Source of the DNA: Filomicrobium sp.
GTDB lineage: Bacteria; Pseudomonadota; Alphaproteobacteria; Rhizobiales; Hyphomicrobiaceae
Length of the DNA: 64,000 nucleotides
Direction: 5' to 3'
NCBI GenBank assembly: GCA_017792465.1
Contig: CP051234.1
Coordinates: 3,628,501-3,692,500 of the forward strand
This document shows, one piece after another, positions 8,501-16,981 of this stretch. A program made the translations under genes and the position numbers. Positions within the stretch are counted from its first letter, which is position 1. Each line of letters starts with the position of its first letter. Below the pieces are notes generated by a model that was not told the origin of the DNA, did not search any database, and worked only from the letters and a program-made list of their open reading frames with translations.

Positions 8501-11500
8501 AGCGTATCGCCTTCCGGATCGGAGAAGCCCTGCAGCAGATCGGACGCGTTGACGATGAAGGCGACGTCTTCGGTAGCGCCGGCCAGCGTTGCCGTCGGCG
8601 CACCCGTCGGGTCATCGTTGACGGGGGCGATGTCGATGGTTGCGGTGTCGGTTGCGGTGTTGCCACCATCGTTGACCTGGAGCGTAAGTGTCGTCGAAGC
8701 GCCTGGCGCATCGGAGCTGTTGAAATACGCAATCGTGCTCGTCGGATCGGTGTTCAGCAGCGCGTTGATCTGCGCGATGGCTCCCGTCAGGATCACCGAT
8801 GCGCTCCCGCTACCGGAAACGCCTGCGTCGCTGGTCCCCGCCGTGACGGTGAGAGTGCCCTCACCGACGCTGATCGTGACTGTCAGGTTGTCACCGTCAG
8901 GATCGCCGACCGATAGCCCGGTATTCTTGAGATCGAGGCTCGTCTGTTCGGTGGCGGCGAAGCTCGTGGGCGTGATCGTTGCCTCGGGGGCAACGTTGAT
9001 GGTTGGCGGGAACGCCGGGTCGAAGTTGTCGGCGGTGAAGGCCGTTGCGGTGGTGTTCTGCAGGATCAGGACGGTGGCGTAATTCGCTCCGTTCGTCGAG
9101 CCATCCCTGTCGACCTGCAGCAGTGTGTCGGTGCCGTCCTGCACCAGCCGCAGATAGCCCGAGCCGAACGGATTGGTGCCGCTGTAGCCGGTGAGATTGC
9201 CCAGAAAGTCGCCGATTGAAATTATGTCGCCACCCGCACCTGCGGCGAAGTCGGTGATGATGGCCTGTGGGCCATAACTGGCGGCATTGGCAGCGTAGAA
9301 GCCGTCGACACTGGAACTTCCAAACCGAATGGTATCGCTGTCGGCTCCCAGCGTCACCGTAGCGGTATCGCCACTGCTAGAGTTCTTGCGCAAAAATATT
9401 GTGTCGCTGCCCGACCCGGCATCGACGGTATCGGCGCGGTTGTTGCCGACGCTATAGATTGTATCATTTCCGGCGCCGCCAATTAGCGTCTCGAAGGGTT
9501 GGGACGACGATGTCGAATTTGACGCTCGTATGGTATCGTTGCCGTCGCCACCGTCGATCGTGCCGCCGCCGCCGCCGCTGTCGATATAATCGTCGCCATC
9601 CTCGCCGTACAGGTTGTCGGCGCCGGACTCGCCGTAGATATTATCGTTCTCCGTGCCGCCGTAGATGGTATCGTCGCCGAACCCGCCATAAAGACCATCG
9701 GCCCCTTCCCGGCCATAGATCGTGTCGCTGCCGGAATCTCCTCTTACGACGTCGTTGCCAGCCAGCGCATCGATGATGTCGTCGCCAAGCGTCCCATCGA
9801 TCTGCGTTGCATTCCGGTCATCACCCGACGTGCCCGTGATCGTCTGGCCGGGTGGGTTGCTGCCGTCGGTCGGCCAGGCCGGATCGAAGTTGTCGGCGGT
9901 GAAGGCTGTTGCGGTGGTGTTCTGCAGGATCAGGACGGTGGCGTAATTCGCTCCGTTCGTCGAGCCATCCCTGTCGACCTGCAGCAGTGTGTCGGTGCCA
10001 TCCTGCACCAGCCGCAGATAGCCCGAGCCGAACGGATTGGTGCCGCTGTAGCCGGTGAGGTTGCCCAGAAAGTCGCCGATTGAAATTATGTCGCCACCCG
10101 CACCTGCGGCGAAGTCGGTGATGATGGCCTGTGGGCCATAACTGGCGGCATTGGCAGCGTAGAAGCCGTCGACACTGGAACTTCCAAACCGAATGGTATC
10201 GCTGTCGGCTCCCAGCGTCACCGTAGCGGTATCGCCACTGCTAGAGTTCTTGCGCAAAAATATTGTGTCGCTGCCCGACCCGGCATCGACGGTATCGGCG
10301 CGGTTGTTGCCGACGCTATAGATTGTATCATTTCCGGCGCCGCCAATTAGCGTCTCGAAGGGTTGGGACGACGATGTCGAATTTGACGCTCGTATGGTAT
10401 CGTTGCCGTCGCCACCGTCGATCGTGCCGCCGCCGCCGCCGCTGTCGATATAATCGTCGCCATCCTCGCCGTACAGGTTGTCGGCGCCGGACTCGCCGTA
10501 GATATTATCGTTCTCCGTGCCGCCGTAGATGGTATCGTCGCCGAACCCGCCATATAGAACGTCGGCCCCTTCCTGGCCATAAATCGTGTCGCTGCCGGAA
10601 TCTCCTCTTACGACGTCGTTGCCAGCCAGCGCATCGATGATGTCGTCGCCAAGCGTCCCATCGATCTGCGTTGCATTCCGGTCATCACCCGACGTGCCCG
10701 TGATCGTCTGGCCGGGTGGGTTGCTGCCGTCGGTCGGCCAGGCCGGATCGAAGTTGTCGGCGGTGAAGGCTGTTGCGGTGGTGTTCTGCAGGATCAGGAC
10801 GGTGGCGTAATTCGCTCCGTTCGTCGAGCCATCCCTGTCGACCTGCAGCAGTGTGTCGGTGCCATCCTGCACCAGCCGCAGATAGCCCGAGCCGAACGGA
10901 TTGGTGCCGCTGTAGCCGGTGAGATTGCCCAGAAAGTCGCCGATTGAAATTATGTCGCCACCCGCACCTGCGGCGAAGTCGGTGATGATGGCCTGTGGGC
11001 CATAACTGGCGGCATTGGCAGCGTAGAAGCCGTCGACACTGGAACTTCCAAACCGAATGGTATCGCTGTCGGCTCCCAGCGTCACCGTAGCGGTATCGCC
11101 ACTGCTAGAGTTCTTGCGCAAAAATATTGTGTCGCTGCCCGACCCGGCATCGACGGTATCGGCGCGGTTGTTGCCGACGCTATAGATTGTATCATTTCCG
11201 GCGCCGCCAATTAGCGTCTCGAAGGGTTGGGACGACGATGTCGAATTTGACGCTCGTATGGTATCGTTGCCGTCGCCACCGTCGATCGTGCCGCCGCCGC
11301 CGCCGCTGTCGATATAATCGTCGCCATCCTCGCCGTACAGGTTGTCGGCGCCGGACTCGCCGTAGATATTATCGTTCTCCGTGCCGCCGTAGATGGTATC
11401 GTCGCCGAACCCGCCATATAGAACGTCGGCCCCTTCCTGGCCATAAATCGTGTCGCTGCCGGCATCGCCGAGGACCGTGTCGTTGCCCGCCAGCGCATCG

Positions 11501-11871
11501 ATGATGTCGTCGCCGATCGTCCCATCGATCTGCGTCGCATTCCGGTCATCACCTGACGTGCCCGTGATCTCGTTGGCGTCCGTCACTTGTATGGTGATGA
11601 CTTCTGAATAGGTGTTGGTGGTCGAATCCGTGACCTGGACGGTCAGATTGTAAGTTGGCGTCGTCTCGAAATCGAGAACCGCGCCTTCCTTGAGACGGAT
11701 GGTGTCGCCGACGATTTCGAAGAGCGCCGATGCCGGCATGTCGGTGAGCGCGTAGGTGAACGTGTCACCGTTGTCCGCATCCACGGCCGACAAGGTGGCG
11801 ACCAACGCGCCCGGACCTGCCGATTCACTGATGCTTCCGCCGGTGACCAGAATGTCAGTTGGTGATGCCAT
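5593..11871 (-). CDS. Giant secreted cadherin-like / RTX repeat protein
   Basis: About 2092 residues from ATG 11871, chosen because GAGGGA lies just before it and MASPTDILVTGGSISESA begins the first cadherin-like domain; the frame opens further to 11994. Layout: cadherin-like domain (1-100); three 288-residue blocks (about 105-950), each with calcium-binding nonapeptides of GGxGxDxxY/I type plus a beta-rich tail; a VCBS-like domain; seven 98-residue Ig/cadherin-like repeats (about 1080-1765) containing FSDPEGDTLSVANLTSS; another cadherin domain with DENAAVGTVVAQLNATDVD; a classic RTX block (about 1885-2040); and a C-terminal region ending ERIVFNDDIVLL, as in type I secretion substrates. There is no Sec signal. 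It is probably an acidic calcium-binding adhesin or biofilm protein. No secretion genes lie nearby. Confidence 0.9.
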   Translation of the reverse strand: MASPTDILVTGGSISESAGPGALVATLSAVDADNGDTFTYALTDMPASALFEIVGDTIRLKEGAVLDFETTPTYNLTVQVTDSTTNTYSEVITIQVTDANEITGTSGDDRNATQIDGTIGDDIIDALAGNDTVLGDAGSDTIYGQEGADVLYGGFGDDTIYGGTENDNIYGESGADNLYGEDGDDYIDSGGGGGTIDGGDGNDTIRASNSTSSSQPFETLIGGAGNDTIYSVGNNRADTVDAGSGSDTIFLRKNSSSGDTATVTLGADSDTIRFGSSSVDGFYAANAASYGPQAIITDFAAGAGGDIISIGDFLGNLTGYSGTNPFGSGYLRLVQDGTDTLLQVDRDGSTNGANYATVLILQNTTATAFTADNFDPAWPTDGSNPPGQTITGTSGDDRNATQIDGTLGDDIIDALAGNDVVRGDSGSDTIYGQEGADVLYGGFGDDTIYGGTENDNIYGESGADNLYGEDGDDYIDSGGGGGTIDGGDGNDTIRASNSTSSSQPFETLIGGAGNDTIYSVGNNRADTVDAGSGSDTIFLRKNSSSGDTATVTLGADSDTIRFGSSSVDGFYAANAASYGPQAIITDFAAGAGGDIISIGDFLGNLTGYSGTNPFGSGYLRLVQDGTDTLLQVDRDGSTNGANYATVLILQNTTATAFTADNFDPAWPTDGSNPPGQTITGTSGDDRNATQIDGTLGDDIIDALAGNDVVRGDSGSDTIYGREGADGLYGGFGDDTIYGGTENDNIYGESGADNLYGEDGDDYIDSGGGGGTIDGGDGNDTIRASNSTSSSQPFETLIGGAGNDTIYSVGNNRADTVDAGSGSDTIFLRKNSSSGDTATVTLGADSDTIRFGSSSVDGFYAANAASYGPQAIITDFAAGAGGDIISIGDFLGNLTGYSGTNPFGSGYLRLVQDGTDTLLQVDRDGSTNGANYATVLILQNTTATAFTADNFDPAFPPTINVAPEATITPTSFAATEQTSLDLKNTGLSVGDPDGDNLTVTISVGEGTLTVTAGTSDAGVSGSGSASVILTGAIAQINALLNTDPTSTIAYFNSSDAPGASTTLTLQVNDGGNTATDTATIDIAPVNDDPTGAPTATLAGATEDVAFIVNASDLLQGFSDPEGDTLSVANLTSSSGSVVDNMDGTFTVTPAQNFNGTLTLSYDVSDGNGGSLTGQTRTVSVAPVNDDPTGAPTATLAGATEDVAFTVNASDLLQGFSDPEGDTLSVANLTSSSGSVVDNMDGTFTVTPATNFNGTLTLTYDVSDGNGGSLAGQTRTVAVAPVNDEPTGAPTAILPGATEDVAFTVNASDLLQGFSDPEGDTLSVANLTSSSGSVVDNMDGTFTVTPAQNFNGTLTLTYDVSDGNGGSLTGQTRTVAVAPVNDDPTGAPTATLAGASEDVAFTVNASDLLQGFSDPEGDTLSVANLTSSSGSVVDNMDGTFTVTPATNFNGTLTLTYDVSDGNGGSLAGQTRTVAVAPVNDDPTGAPTATLAGATEDVAFTVNASDLLQGFSDPEGDTLSVTNLTSSSGSVVDNMDGTFTVTPATNFNGTLTLTYDVSDGSGGSLTGQTRTVSVAPVNDDPTGAPTATLAGATEDVAFTVNASDLLQGFSDPEGDTLSVANLTSSSGSVVDNTDGTFTVTPATNFNGTLTLTYDVSDGNGGSLTGQTRTVSVAPVNDDPTGTPMATLAGATEDVAFIVNASDLLQGFSDPEGDTLSVANLTSSSGSVVDNMDGTFTVTPAQNFNGTLTLSYDVSDGNGGSLTGQTRTVSVAPVNDPPQLVLPASASVDENAAVGTVVAQLNATDVDPSMTFTYLLTDDANGRFAISGSELIVADSASLDYESQTSHQVTISVTDDGGLSAVQSLLIDVNDLVEDVQVGTDDPETLVGTDGDETFFGGGGDDIVAGGDGDDIVRGGEGNDRLLGEEGNDLLIGGSGNDILRDGDGDDRLLGGIGDDLMSGGLGNDVLRGGTGNDRIFGGPGNDLLDGGGGNDVVRGDAGADRVYGGSGNDRLFGGTGNDRIFGGNGRDTIFDERGNDRIDGGAQFDTVRFFGSRDDYTIANGQSGVVIVTDTVGNDGRNVLVNVERIVFNDDIVLL
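6568..8625. repeat. Seven tandem 294-bp repeats (98-residue Ig/cadherin-like units)
   Basis: Landmarks such as the NFNGTLTL and VVDNMDGTFTVTP codons recur every 294 bases exactly seven times with very few changes at DNA level. Units differ at a handful of positions (for example NFNG preceded by AQ or AT; one unit carries PGATED rather than AGATED). Such DNA-level identity in a protein repeat implies recent duplication or ongoing gene conversion. Confidence 0.92.
9021..11568. repeat. Three near-identical tandem 864-bp repeats (288-residue RTX blocks)
   Basis: The string CGAAGTTGTCGGCGG begins copies at 9021, 9885 and 10749, a period of exactly 864 bases, and long stretches between copies are identical. 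Each unit encodes one calcium-binding nonapeptide block followed by a beta-rich segment ending FTADNFDPAWP. The last copy ends near 11568. A few differences, such as QEGADVLYGG versus REGADGLYGG, separate copies. Confidence 0.93.
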
Positions 11872-12948
11872 ATCCCTCAGAAGCTCCAATAACGATTTTG
11901 CTGGAAAAAGAATTGCGCTCTCCGTCGGCCTCGTTGCCGAGGGGCCAGGAGACATTGAACTGCGCGAAGGCAAGTTCGGGTTGGTCGCCGTCAAATCGCG
12001 CTAAATCATCGCCGCAACCTGCAGTTGGATTTTTGCTGCGAGTTTGGCTGCAGTCGGCACAGGTGCCGTTGCGCTGATGGTTTGATGGAAGCCTGTCGGG
12101 CTGGCTGTCGGAAAAATGGCCTGTCGCGTCGCTATGCGAAACCGTATCGCCCGCCGCTACGGCCTTGTAGTCCGCGCGGCCGCCCCCCGCATCGGCCTGG
12201 AGAATGAGCCTGCCGGGAGTCGTAATGTTACCGAAATCGATTATCGAAGGAACCGCTGACATTACGCACACCGAAACTAACAACTACAAAAATTACGCTC
12301 GTGCGCCGGCGGCTGATGCCGGCGAAAATTCGCAAAGCTCAGTTGATTCCTGGCGTGCAGACAGTTAGGTGCCCAATCGTCCAAAAATATTCGTATGGCG
12401 ACCGGCATTTTCAGTGCGCATCGCTTGCCTGCTTCAGAACCCCCAGAGCCCTGTATTATCTAAACTATAACTCAATCGTGTGTCGGCGGATCATTCAAGA
12501 GAAAAATGCATCGACCGACCGAGAGCCCAACCTACTTTCCGGAAACGCGCCGTAGATGAGTGATCCACAAGACAAAGCTCCGATGTTTTCTTTAGAGTAT
12601 TCAGAAAAACATTCTCCACATCACCCAAATGGGGGATTGAAGAATGTTCTCGAACTCGTGAATGGCGCTGAGCCTCCCCCAACAAAGTGGTCCGAATTCG
12701 AGTTATGGATTTGATCCCGAGGAGGATGTGGATATGGGCAAGAGGCGCAGGCCTGAAGAAGATCGTTGCGCAGCTGCGTCAGGTCACGGTGGGCACAAGC
12801 CATATTGCGATAACCTCGCGCGGCCCCTAACGCGGTGACCTGAAGAGCTGATATTTGTTTGGGTCGCAAGAAGCATGTTGACGCGATTTGCGCTTCAATT
12901 CGTGCCTCATCGTATTTGTTCCGGCTTGGCATTGGCAGGTTTGACAGG
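11872..12948. other. Long intergenic region upstream of RTX gene
   Basis: About 1.08 kb with no convincing gene apart from the transposase remnant at 12669-12790. A minus-strand frame from 12283 to 11855 (142 codons) overlaps the RTX start out of frame; its composition is unlike a known domain and it was not called. Perfect arms CGCCGGC/GCCGGCG (12304-12324) form a small hairpin. The RTX promoter should lie here on the minus strand. Confidence 0.4.
12669..12790 (+). pseudogene. IS3-type transposase OrfA remnant
   Basis: From ATG 12734, preceded by GAGGAGG, the codons read MGKRRRPEE. After one extra base the next frame reads IVAQLRQVTV, giving the well-known IS3-family OrfA opening (GKRRxxPEEIVAKLRQV). 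Similarity stops abruptly after about 20 residues. Upstream, TGAGCCTCCCCCAACAAAGT at 12669 looks like a transposon end. Frameshift plus truncation means it is a dead fragment. Confidence 0.55.
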
Positions 12949-13533
12949 TCATTCCGAAATCAAGCGCATGGCTGCCGATTTGGTTGCACGCAGATGCTTT
13001 GCGTCAGCGGCCGTCCGTGCCATTACGCGTAATCCAATCACGAGGGCGAGCAACGATTGCGCGGTTGGGGCTGGGGCGACACTGAGCGGAATTGTCCCTT
13101 GCTTTTGACCCTTGATAATCATCTTTTTGAAAAAGGCTTCGAAATCTTTGAGAGCGGCTGCGACGAGTTCGCGAACATCCTCGTCGTGGTTGGGCAATTC
13201 CAACGCGGTGTTGACAAGTAGGCAGCCTTTGCACTCGGAATCCGCGACGCTTTCCTTTATCAATCGATCGAACAGTTTCGCAATTGCTTTCGGAGGGGCT
13301 TCTAGCGCTTCAAGCGATTGCAACCGCTTCTGGCGAAGTTCAGCATCGAATTTTTTGAAAGCGGCTTTGAAGAGTTCCTTCTTGCTGCCGAAGGCATTGT
13401 AAAGGCTGCCCTTGTTGATCTGCATCGCTTCCAGCAGATCGGTCATTGAGGTTGCGTCATAGCCTTTGCGCCAGAATACGACCATGGCGCGATCGACAGC
13501 CTCGTCGAGATCGAATGTCTTTTCCCACGGCAT
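12949..13533 (-). CDS. TetR/AcrR-family regulator with CxxC pair
   Basis: A 194-residue repressor from ATG 13533; the frame extends upstream to 13596 but the shorter start fits the family, with GGAGGA upstream at a rather long spacing. The N-terminal HTH is clear: AVDRAMVVFWRKGYDATSMT then EAMQINKGSLYNAFGSKKEL. The ligand domain contains SECKGCLLVNTALELPNHD, a CxxC pair placed as in regulators that sense electrophiles or oxidants. It is divergent from the two glutathione-transferase genes, and a double palindrome at 13658-13706 lies between them. The likely job is to repress itself and the GST operon until a reactive compound modifies the cysteines; this is inference from context. Confidence 0.88.
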   Translation of the reverse strand: MPWEKTFDLDEAVDRAMVVFWRKGYDATSMTDLLEAMQINKGSLYNAFGSKKELFKAAFKKFDAELRQKRLQSLEALEAPPKAIAKLFDRLIKESVADSECKGCLLVNTALELPNHDEDVRELVAAALKDFEAFFKKMIIKGQKQGTIPLSVAPAPTAQSLLALVIGLRVMARTAADAKHLRATKSAAMRLISE

Positions 13534-13657
13534 CTGCGCGGCGCTTCCTCCAAGCTGAATCACGATAAATTTAGCGCTATTTGACCGAGTGTTCAAGAAA
13601 GCGCCTTGCTCCGGTTTCTGCGCGGTAACGCTCTCATTTTTGGATCACGCAAAAATC

Positions 13658-13706
13658 TTGACCGATTGGTATATAAGGGCTAGCCGTATTTATACCAAGT
13701 GGTCAA
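13658..13706. promoter_or_regulatory. Double operator between tetR-type gene and GST operon
   Basis: Left arm TTGACCGATTGGTATA (13658-13673) is matched by right arm TATACCAAGTGGTCAA (13691-13706), identical as an inverted repeat at 14 of 16 positions. Each arm is also a small palindrome of the form GACC-N4-GGT, close to the NemR-type box. This gives two TetR sites in mirror arrangement with 17 bases between them, placed 125 bases from the TetR start and 74 bases from the GST start. Confidence 0.7.
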
Positions 13707-13779
13707 AACCCGAAGAATTTTGGCGTAGCAAGGATGTGGCGCTCAGTTGGTCTGGGCCGGAAAATCTGGAGTGAATTTC

Positions 13780-14460
13780 ATGATCGACCTTTACACGTGG
13801 GCGACGCCGAACGGTTGGAAGGCCTCTATCGCGCTGGAAGAGCTTGGCCTTCCCTACAAGGTCGTTCCCATCGACCTTTCGACAGGTGCTCAAAAAGCGC
13901 CGGAATTCACGGCGCTCAACCCGAATGGGCGCATTCCCGCAATCGTCGACCATGACAACGAGGACTTTGTCGTCTTTGAATCCGGTGCGATCCTTGTGTA
14001 CCTCGCCGAAAAGACAGGGCGGTTGATGCCGACATCCGCCAAGGGTCGGTCGGAAGTTTTGCAGTGGCTCATGTTTCAAATGGGTGGGCTCGGGCCGATG
14101 CAGGGTCAGGCACACGTCTTTATTCGCTATTTCCCGGAAAAGATTCCCGCAGCGATCGAACGCTACAAGAATGAGACGAGGCGGCTCTATGGGGTGCTCG
14201 ACAAGCGGCTTGCCGATCATGAGTTTCTCTCGGGCGACTATTCGATAGCCGATATTGCGCACTGGAGCTGGGCGCGCATTCACAACTGGGCGGACATCGA
14301 CGGGAGCGAATTTCCAAACATGATGCGCTGGATCGATCAGATCGCCAAGCGCCCTGCCGCCCAACGCGGCGTCGATGTGCCAATGCCGACAAATTACAAT
14401 CAACCGGACGCCGCGGATCAGGACTTCGTCGCCGGAACCTCCTCGATGGTAACGCGATAA
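13780..14460 (+). CDS. Nu-class glutathione S-transferase, YfcG/YghU-like
   Basis: A 226-residue protein from ATG 13780 with GGAG nine bases before it. It closely follows the YfcG pattern: [20 protein letters not shown] at the N-terminus, [12 protein letters not shown] (cis-proline loop), [29 protein letters not shown] and [11 protein letters not shown]. Nu-class enzymes use a threonine-asparagine motif (here TPNG) rather than a serine or cysteine, and E. coli members act as disulfide-bond oxidoreductases that bind glutathione disulfide. Here it heads a run of four genes under the TetR regulator. Cytosolic. The substrate in this organism is unknown. Confidence 0.9.
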   Translation: MIDLYTWATPNGWKASIALEELGLPYKVVPIDLSTGAQKAPEFTALNPNGRIPAIVDHDNEDFVVFESGAILVYLAEKTGRLMPTSAKGRSEVLQWLMFQMGGLGPMQGQAHVFIRYFPEKIPAAIERYKNETRRLYGVLDKRLADHEFLSGDYSIADIAHWSWARIHNWADIDGSEFPNMMRWIDQIAKRPAAQRGVDVPMPTNYNQPDAADQDFVAGTSSMVTR

Positions 14461-14554
14461 CTATTTGCTCTCCGTGCCAGCAATGATTTTAGACGGCCGT
14501 TTCCTCCTTCTCCCAACGATACCAATCCCAAGAAGTGAAATGAGGTAATTCGCG

Positions 14555-15184
14555 ATGAAGCTGTATGACTTTTCGGGCGCTCCAAATCCTCGACGCGTCC
14601 GCATCTTTCTTGCCGAAAAGGGTGTCGACGTAGAGACCGTTCAGGTCAACATCTTCGAAAAAGAAAACCTTTCTCCTGAATTCGAGGCCGTCAACCCGCG
14701 CCGCATTATTCCAAGCCTTGTTCTTGATGATGGCACGGTGATAGACGAGTCGCTGGCGATTTGCCGGTACTTCGAGGCAGCCTTCCCAGAGCCGGCGCTA
14801 TTCGGTGCGACGGCGAAGGAGCAGGGCCTTGTCGAATCCTGGGCACGCCGAATTGAACAGGATGGGATCACTCAAGCGGCCTATGTGATCCGTAACGAAA
14901 ATCCCAGGTTCGAAGATCGAGCTGTAGCCGGTTTGACCGATTGCCCGCAGATCCCAGAGTTGACTGAGCGCGGGCGCAAAGGTTTGTCGGCGTTTTACGT
15001 CAGATTGAACGATCAGCTCGCGAAATCGCAGTACATCGCCGGAGACAACTATTCGGTCGCCGACATCACGGCCATGTGCGCGGTCGATTTTGGCGATTTT
15101 GTCGGCGTTGAAGTGCCTTCCCATTTGGCAGCGCTGGCAAATTGGCGGGAGCGCATGGCTGCCCGGGAAAGCTCCAAAGCGTGA
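14555..15184 (+). CDS. Glutathione S-transferase family protein
   Basis: A 209-residue second GST, with GAGGTAA before the ATG at 14555. The thioredoxin-like N-terminal domain reads MKLYDFSGAPNPRRVRIFLA with the cis-proline motif RRIIPSLVLDDG and the glutathione-binding IDESLAICRYFE. The helical C-terminal domain holds QYIAGDNYSVADITAMCAVD, the N-capping motif of GSTs. It is a different class from its neighbour at 13780, 94 bases upstream, with which it probably forms an operon. Likely a cytosolic detoxifying enzyme; no substrate can be assigned. Confidence 0.9.
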   Translation: MKLYDFSGAPNPRRVRIFLAEKGVDVETVQVNIFEKENLSPEFEAVNPRRIIPSLVLDDGTVIDESLAICRYFEAAFPEPALFGATAKEQGLVESWARRIEQDGITQAAYVIRNENPRFEDRAVAGLTDCPQIPELTERGRKGLSAFYVRLNDQLAKSQYIAGDNYSVADITAMCAVDFGDFVGVEVPSHLAALANWRERMAARESSKA

Positions 15185-15378
15185 AGCTTGCAGGGTGTGC
15201 CAACGGAGCAGTGGAAAAGCTGGCTTGTCGGTCTTGGCAATTTTAGAGGCAGCTCAACAGCACCAATGCAGGCAATTCATTTCGACTTGCTTGTGAATGC
15301 TTGGGCACCAAGGTCATCGCATCCAGTGACAAACCAAGTCGAGCACAGAATTGGGCCCGCCCGACCACAGGAGAAGCT

Positions 15379-15903
15379 ATGATCGGAAGTTTTAAGTTGT
15401 TCTGCGGTGTGGTCGGCATGTTGTTGCTGACGTCTTCTACTCTTGCTGCTCAACCCTTAGACGACGCCAAAAGACGTCAACTGGCCGAGGACCTTGTTGC
15501 CGAATTCTGGGAACGCGTCTGGTCTCCACAATCTGATTTAAGCGCAATCGATGATCTCGTCGTCGAGGACTTCGTGCTGACCAGTGCAGGTAGAAAAGTA
15601 ATTGGACGGGAGGCGTTTACGGTTTGGGTCAAGAATTTTCAGGGCAAAGCGAAGGGCGTAAAACTCAAAGCGTTCGAAACATTTTCCAATTTCGATGCGT
15701 CACGGGTGACATCGCGCTGGCAAGCGAAAGGCTTCAATAATGGCGTGCTCGGATTGGAGCCGGATGGACGAGCCATCTCGTTTACGGGAATCGCCATTTG
15801 GGAGATCCGCTGGACGCCCGATGGGCCGAGGTTGGCCCAAAACTGGGTCGAGCGAAGTGCTTGGGAACTTTACCAGCAGCTCAAGAAGAGCGATGGCGAG
15901 TGA
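15379..15903 (+). CDS. Exported SnoaL/NTF2-like protein
   Basis: A 174-residue protein from ATG 15379 with AGGAGA before it. It starts with a Sec signal peptide (MIGSFKLFCGVVGMLLLTSS then AAQ). The mature part resembles the SnoaL/NTF2 cone fold: a long first helix, LSAIDDLVVEDFVLTSAGRK, then a helix with REAFTVWVKNF, and paired strands near SFTGIAIWEIRW. Members can be small enzymes or ligand-binding proteins, and the fold alone does not say which. It sits between the GST genes and the dehalogenase-like gene, suggesting a role in handling a halogenated or electrophilic compound. Confidence 0.65.
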   Translation: MIGSFKLFCGVVGMLLLTSSTLAAQPLDDAKRRQLAEDLVAEFWERVWSPQSDLSAIDDLVVEDFVLTSAGRKVIGREAFTVWVKNFQGKAKGVKLKAFETFSNFDASRVTSRWQAKGFNNGVLGLEPDGRAISFTGIAIWEIRWTPDGPRLAQNWVERSAWELYQQLKKSDGE

Positions 15904-15945
15904 CAAGTTTTTCCAAGCCAGCTTGATGTTTGAAGGAAAATTGCA

Positions 15946-16629
15946 ATGGCCCGCGACACGATACTCTTTGACATTAATGAAACGGTCCTCGATTTGAGCG
16001 CGCTGCGCGCCAAATTCGAGGTTGCCTTTTCTGAGCCGTACGCAGCCCAGACCTGGTTCGCCATGCTGCTCCATAATTCCACGGTCTGCGCGCTGACCGG
16101 CGTAAAAACCGGATTTGCCGCACTGGCGGGGGCCATGCTTGATGCATTTGCAGCGCGACGCGGTGTTGTGCTAACTGGCGTCCAACGCGACGAAATACTG
16201 AGCACATTCGCCAACCTGCGACCCTATGCCGACGTCGAGCCATCGCTCAGGCGTTTGCAGCATGCCGGATATCGGACCGTTGCCTTCACAAACTCATCGT
16301 CGGATCTCGTAGGCCGCCAGATTTCAAATGCCGGACTGACAGAACGCCTCGATGAGATCATTTCGGTTGAAGAAGTCGGAAGCTTCAAACCCGATCCCAA
16401 AGTATACGCGTACGCAGCGGACAGGCTGAAGCGGCCGACAAGCGAACTCCGGTTAATCGCAACACACGATTGGGACACCCACGGTGCGATGGCTGCCGGA
16501 CTCCTCGCTGGGTATATTGATCGGTCGGGCGCGCCCTATCACCCGCTGTTCCGCCGCCCCGATCTGATCGAAAACGATATGATCCTGCTCGTTGAAAAAA
16601 TCATCTCTAGCGACAGCAATTTGGCTTGA
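15946..16629 (+). CDS. HAD-superfamily hydrolase, haloacid dehalogenase type II-like
   Basis: A 227-residue HAD protein with GAAGGAAAA before its ATG. Motif I is FDINETVLD with Asp9 as the expected nucleophile, motif II VAFTNSSSD, motif III lysine in GSFKPDPKVY and motif IV around ATHDWDTHGA. The cap sits between motifs I and II as in (S)-2-haloacid dehalogenases, and the NET variant of motif I occurs in a recognised subgroup. It probably hydrolyses a small halogenated acid or a phosphoester. Together with two GSTs upstream this suggests a detoxification or degradation cassette. The assignment to real dehalogenase activity is not certain. Confidence 0.8.
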   Translation: MARDTILFDINETVLDLSALRAKFEVAFSEPYAAQTWFAMLLHNSTVCALTGVKTGFAALAGAMLDAFAARRGVVLTGVQRDEILSTFANLRPYADVEPSLRRLQHAGYRTVAFTNSSSDLVGRQISNAGLTERLDEIISVEEVGSFKPDPKVYAYAADRLKRPTSELRLIATHDWDTHGAMAAGLLAGYIDRSGAPYHPLFRRPDLIENDMILLVEKIISSDSNLA

Positions 16630-16981
16630 ACTCGCAAGGGTTGTGTCCAGGAACCAAAGGGCATCAGTGCTCAGGCCAAGTTCCGTCCGATCAAACCGTA
16701 AAGCCCCACCCCTATTAGCGGATATTGATTGTGACAGCTTCCGGTCGATTTCGCTGTTTTTTGGAGCGCGCTGGCCAAGTTCGGTCTGGCGTCGAAAGTA
16801 GCGAGTCTGCCGAATGAAGGGAGAAACGTCAGCAGTGCCTCCGCTCGTGTCGTTATGAGACCGGATGCGGTTCTTCTCTGGAGGGCCAATGACTGCCATG
16901 GTCGCAACGCCAAAAATTCGTTGACGATTGACTGCTCCTTGCGGGGGTGCGGACGATTTCGGACGATAGGGAACGGACAGT
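16630..16981. other. Intergenic region with degenerate dispersed repeat
   Basis: No gene is supported between the HAD gene and the end of the GntR gene. The stretch 16811-16887 resembles 30573-30650; see the repeat entries. Confidence 0.5.
16811..16887. repeat. Dispersed intergenic repeat, copy A
   Basis: AACGTCAGCAGTGCCTCCGC and TCGTGTCGTTATGAG at 16825-16859, ending GAGGGCC, match 30573-30650 at roughly two thirds of positions. On the minus strand it reads SHNDTSGGTADVSPFIRQ; copy B reads LHNDAIGGIADVPPFARP. Decayed repeats with similar reading (GGIADVPP) are common between genes in rhizobia-like genomes. Confidence 0.6.

Noticed and set aside
5703-11504. Many plus-strand frames opposite the RTX gene, repeated at 294- and 864-base periods
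   Set aside because: They are antisense reflections of the repeats, low in complexity and without ribosome sites.
11855-12283. A 142-codon minus-strand frame overlapping the RTX start
   Set aside because: It is out of frame with the RTX gene and lacks a recognisable domain or good ribosome site; left as unassigned.
13690-14403. A 237-codon frame antisense to the nu-class GST
   Set aside because: Shadow of a well-conserved GST gene; it would also run through the double operator.
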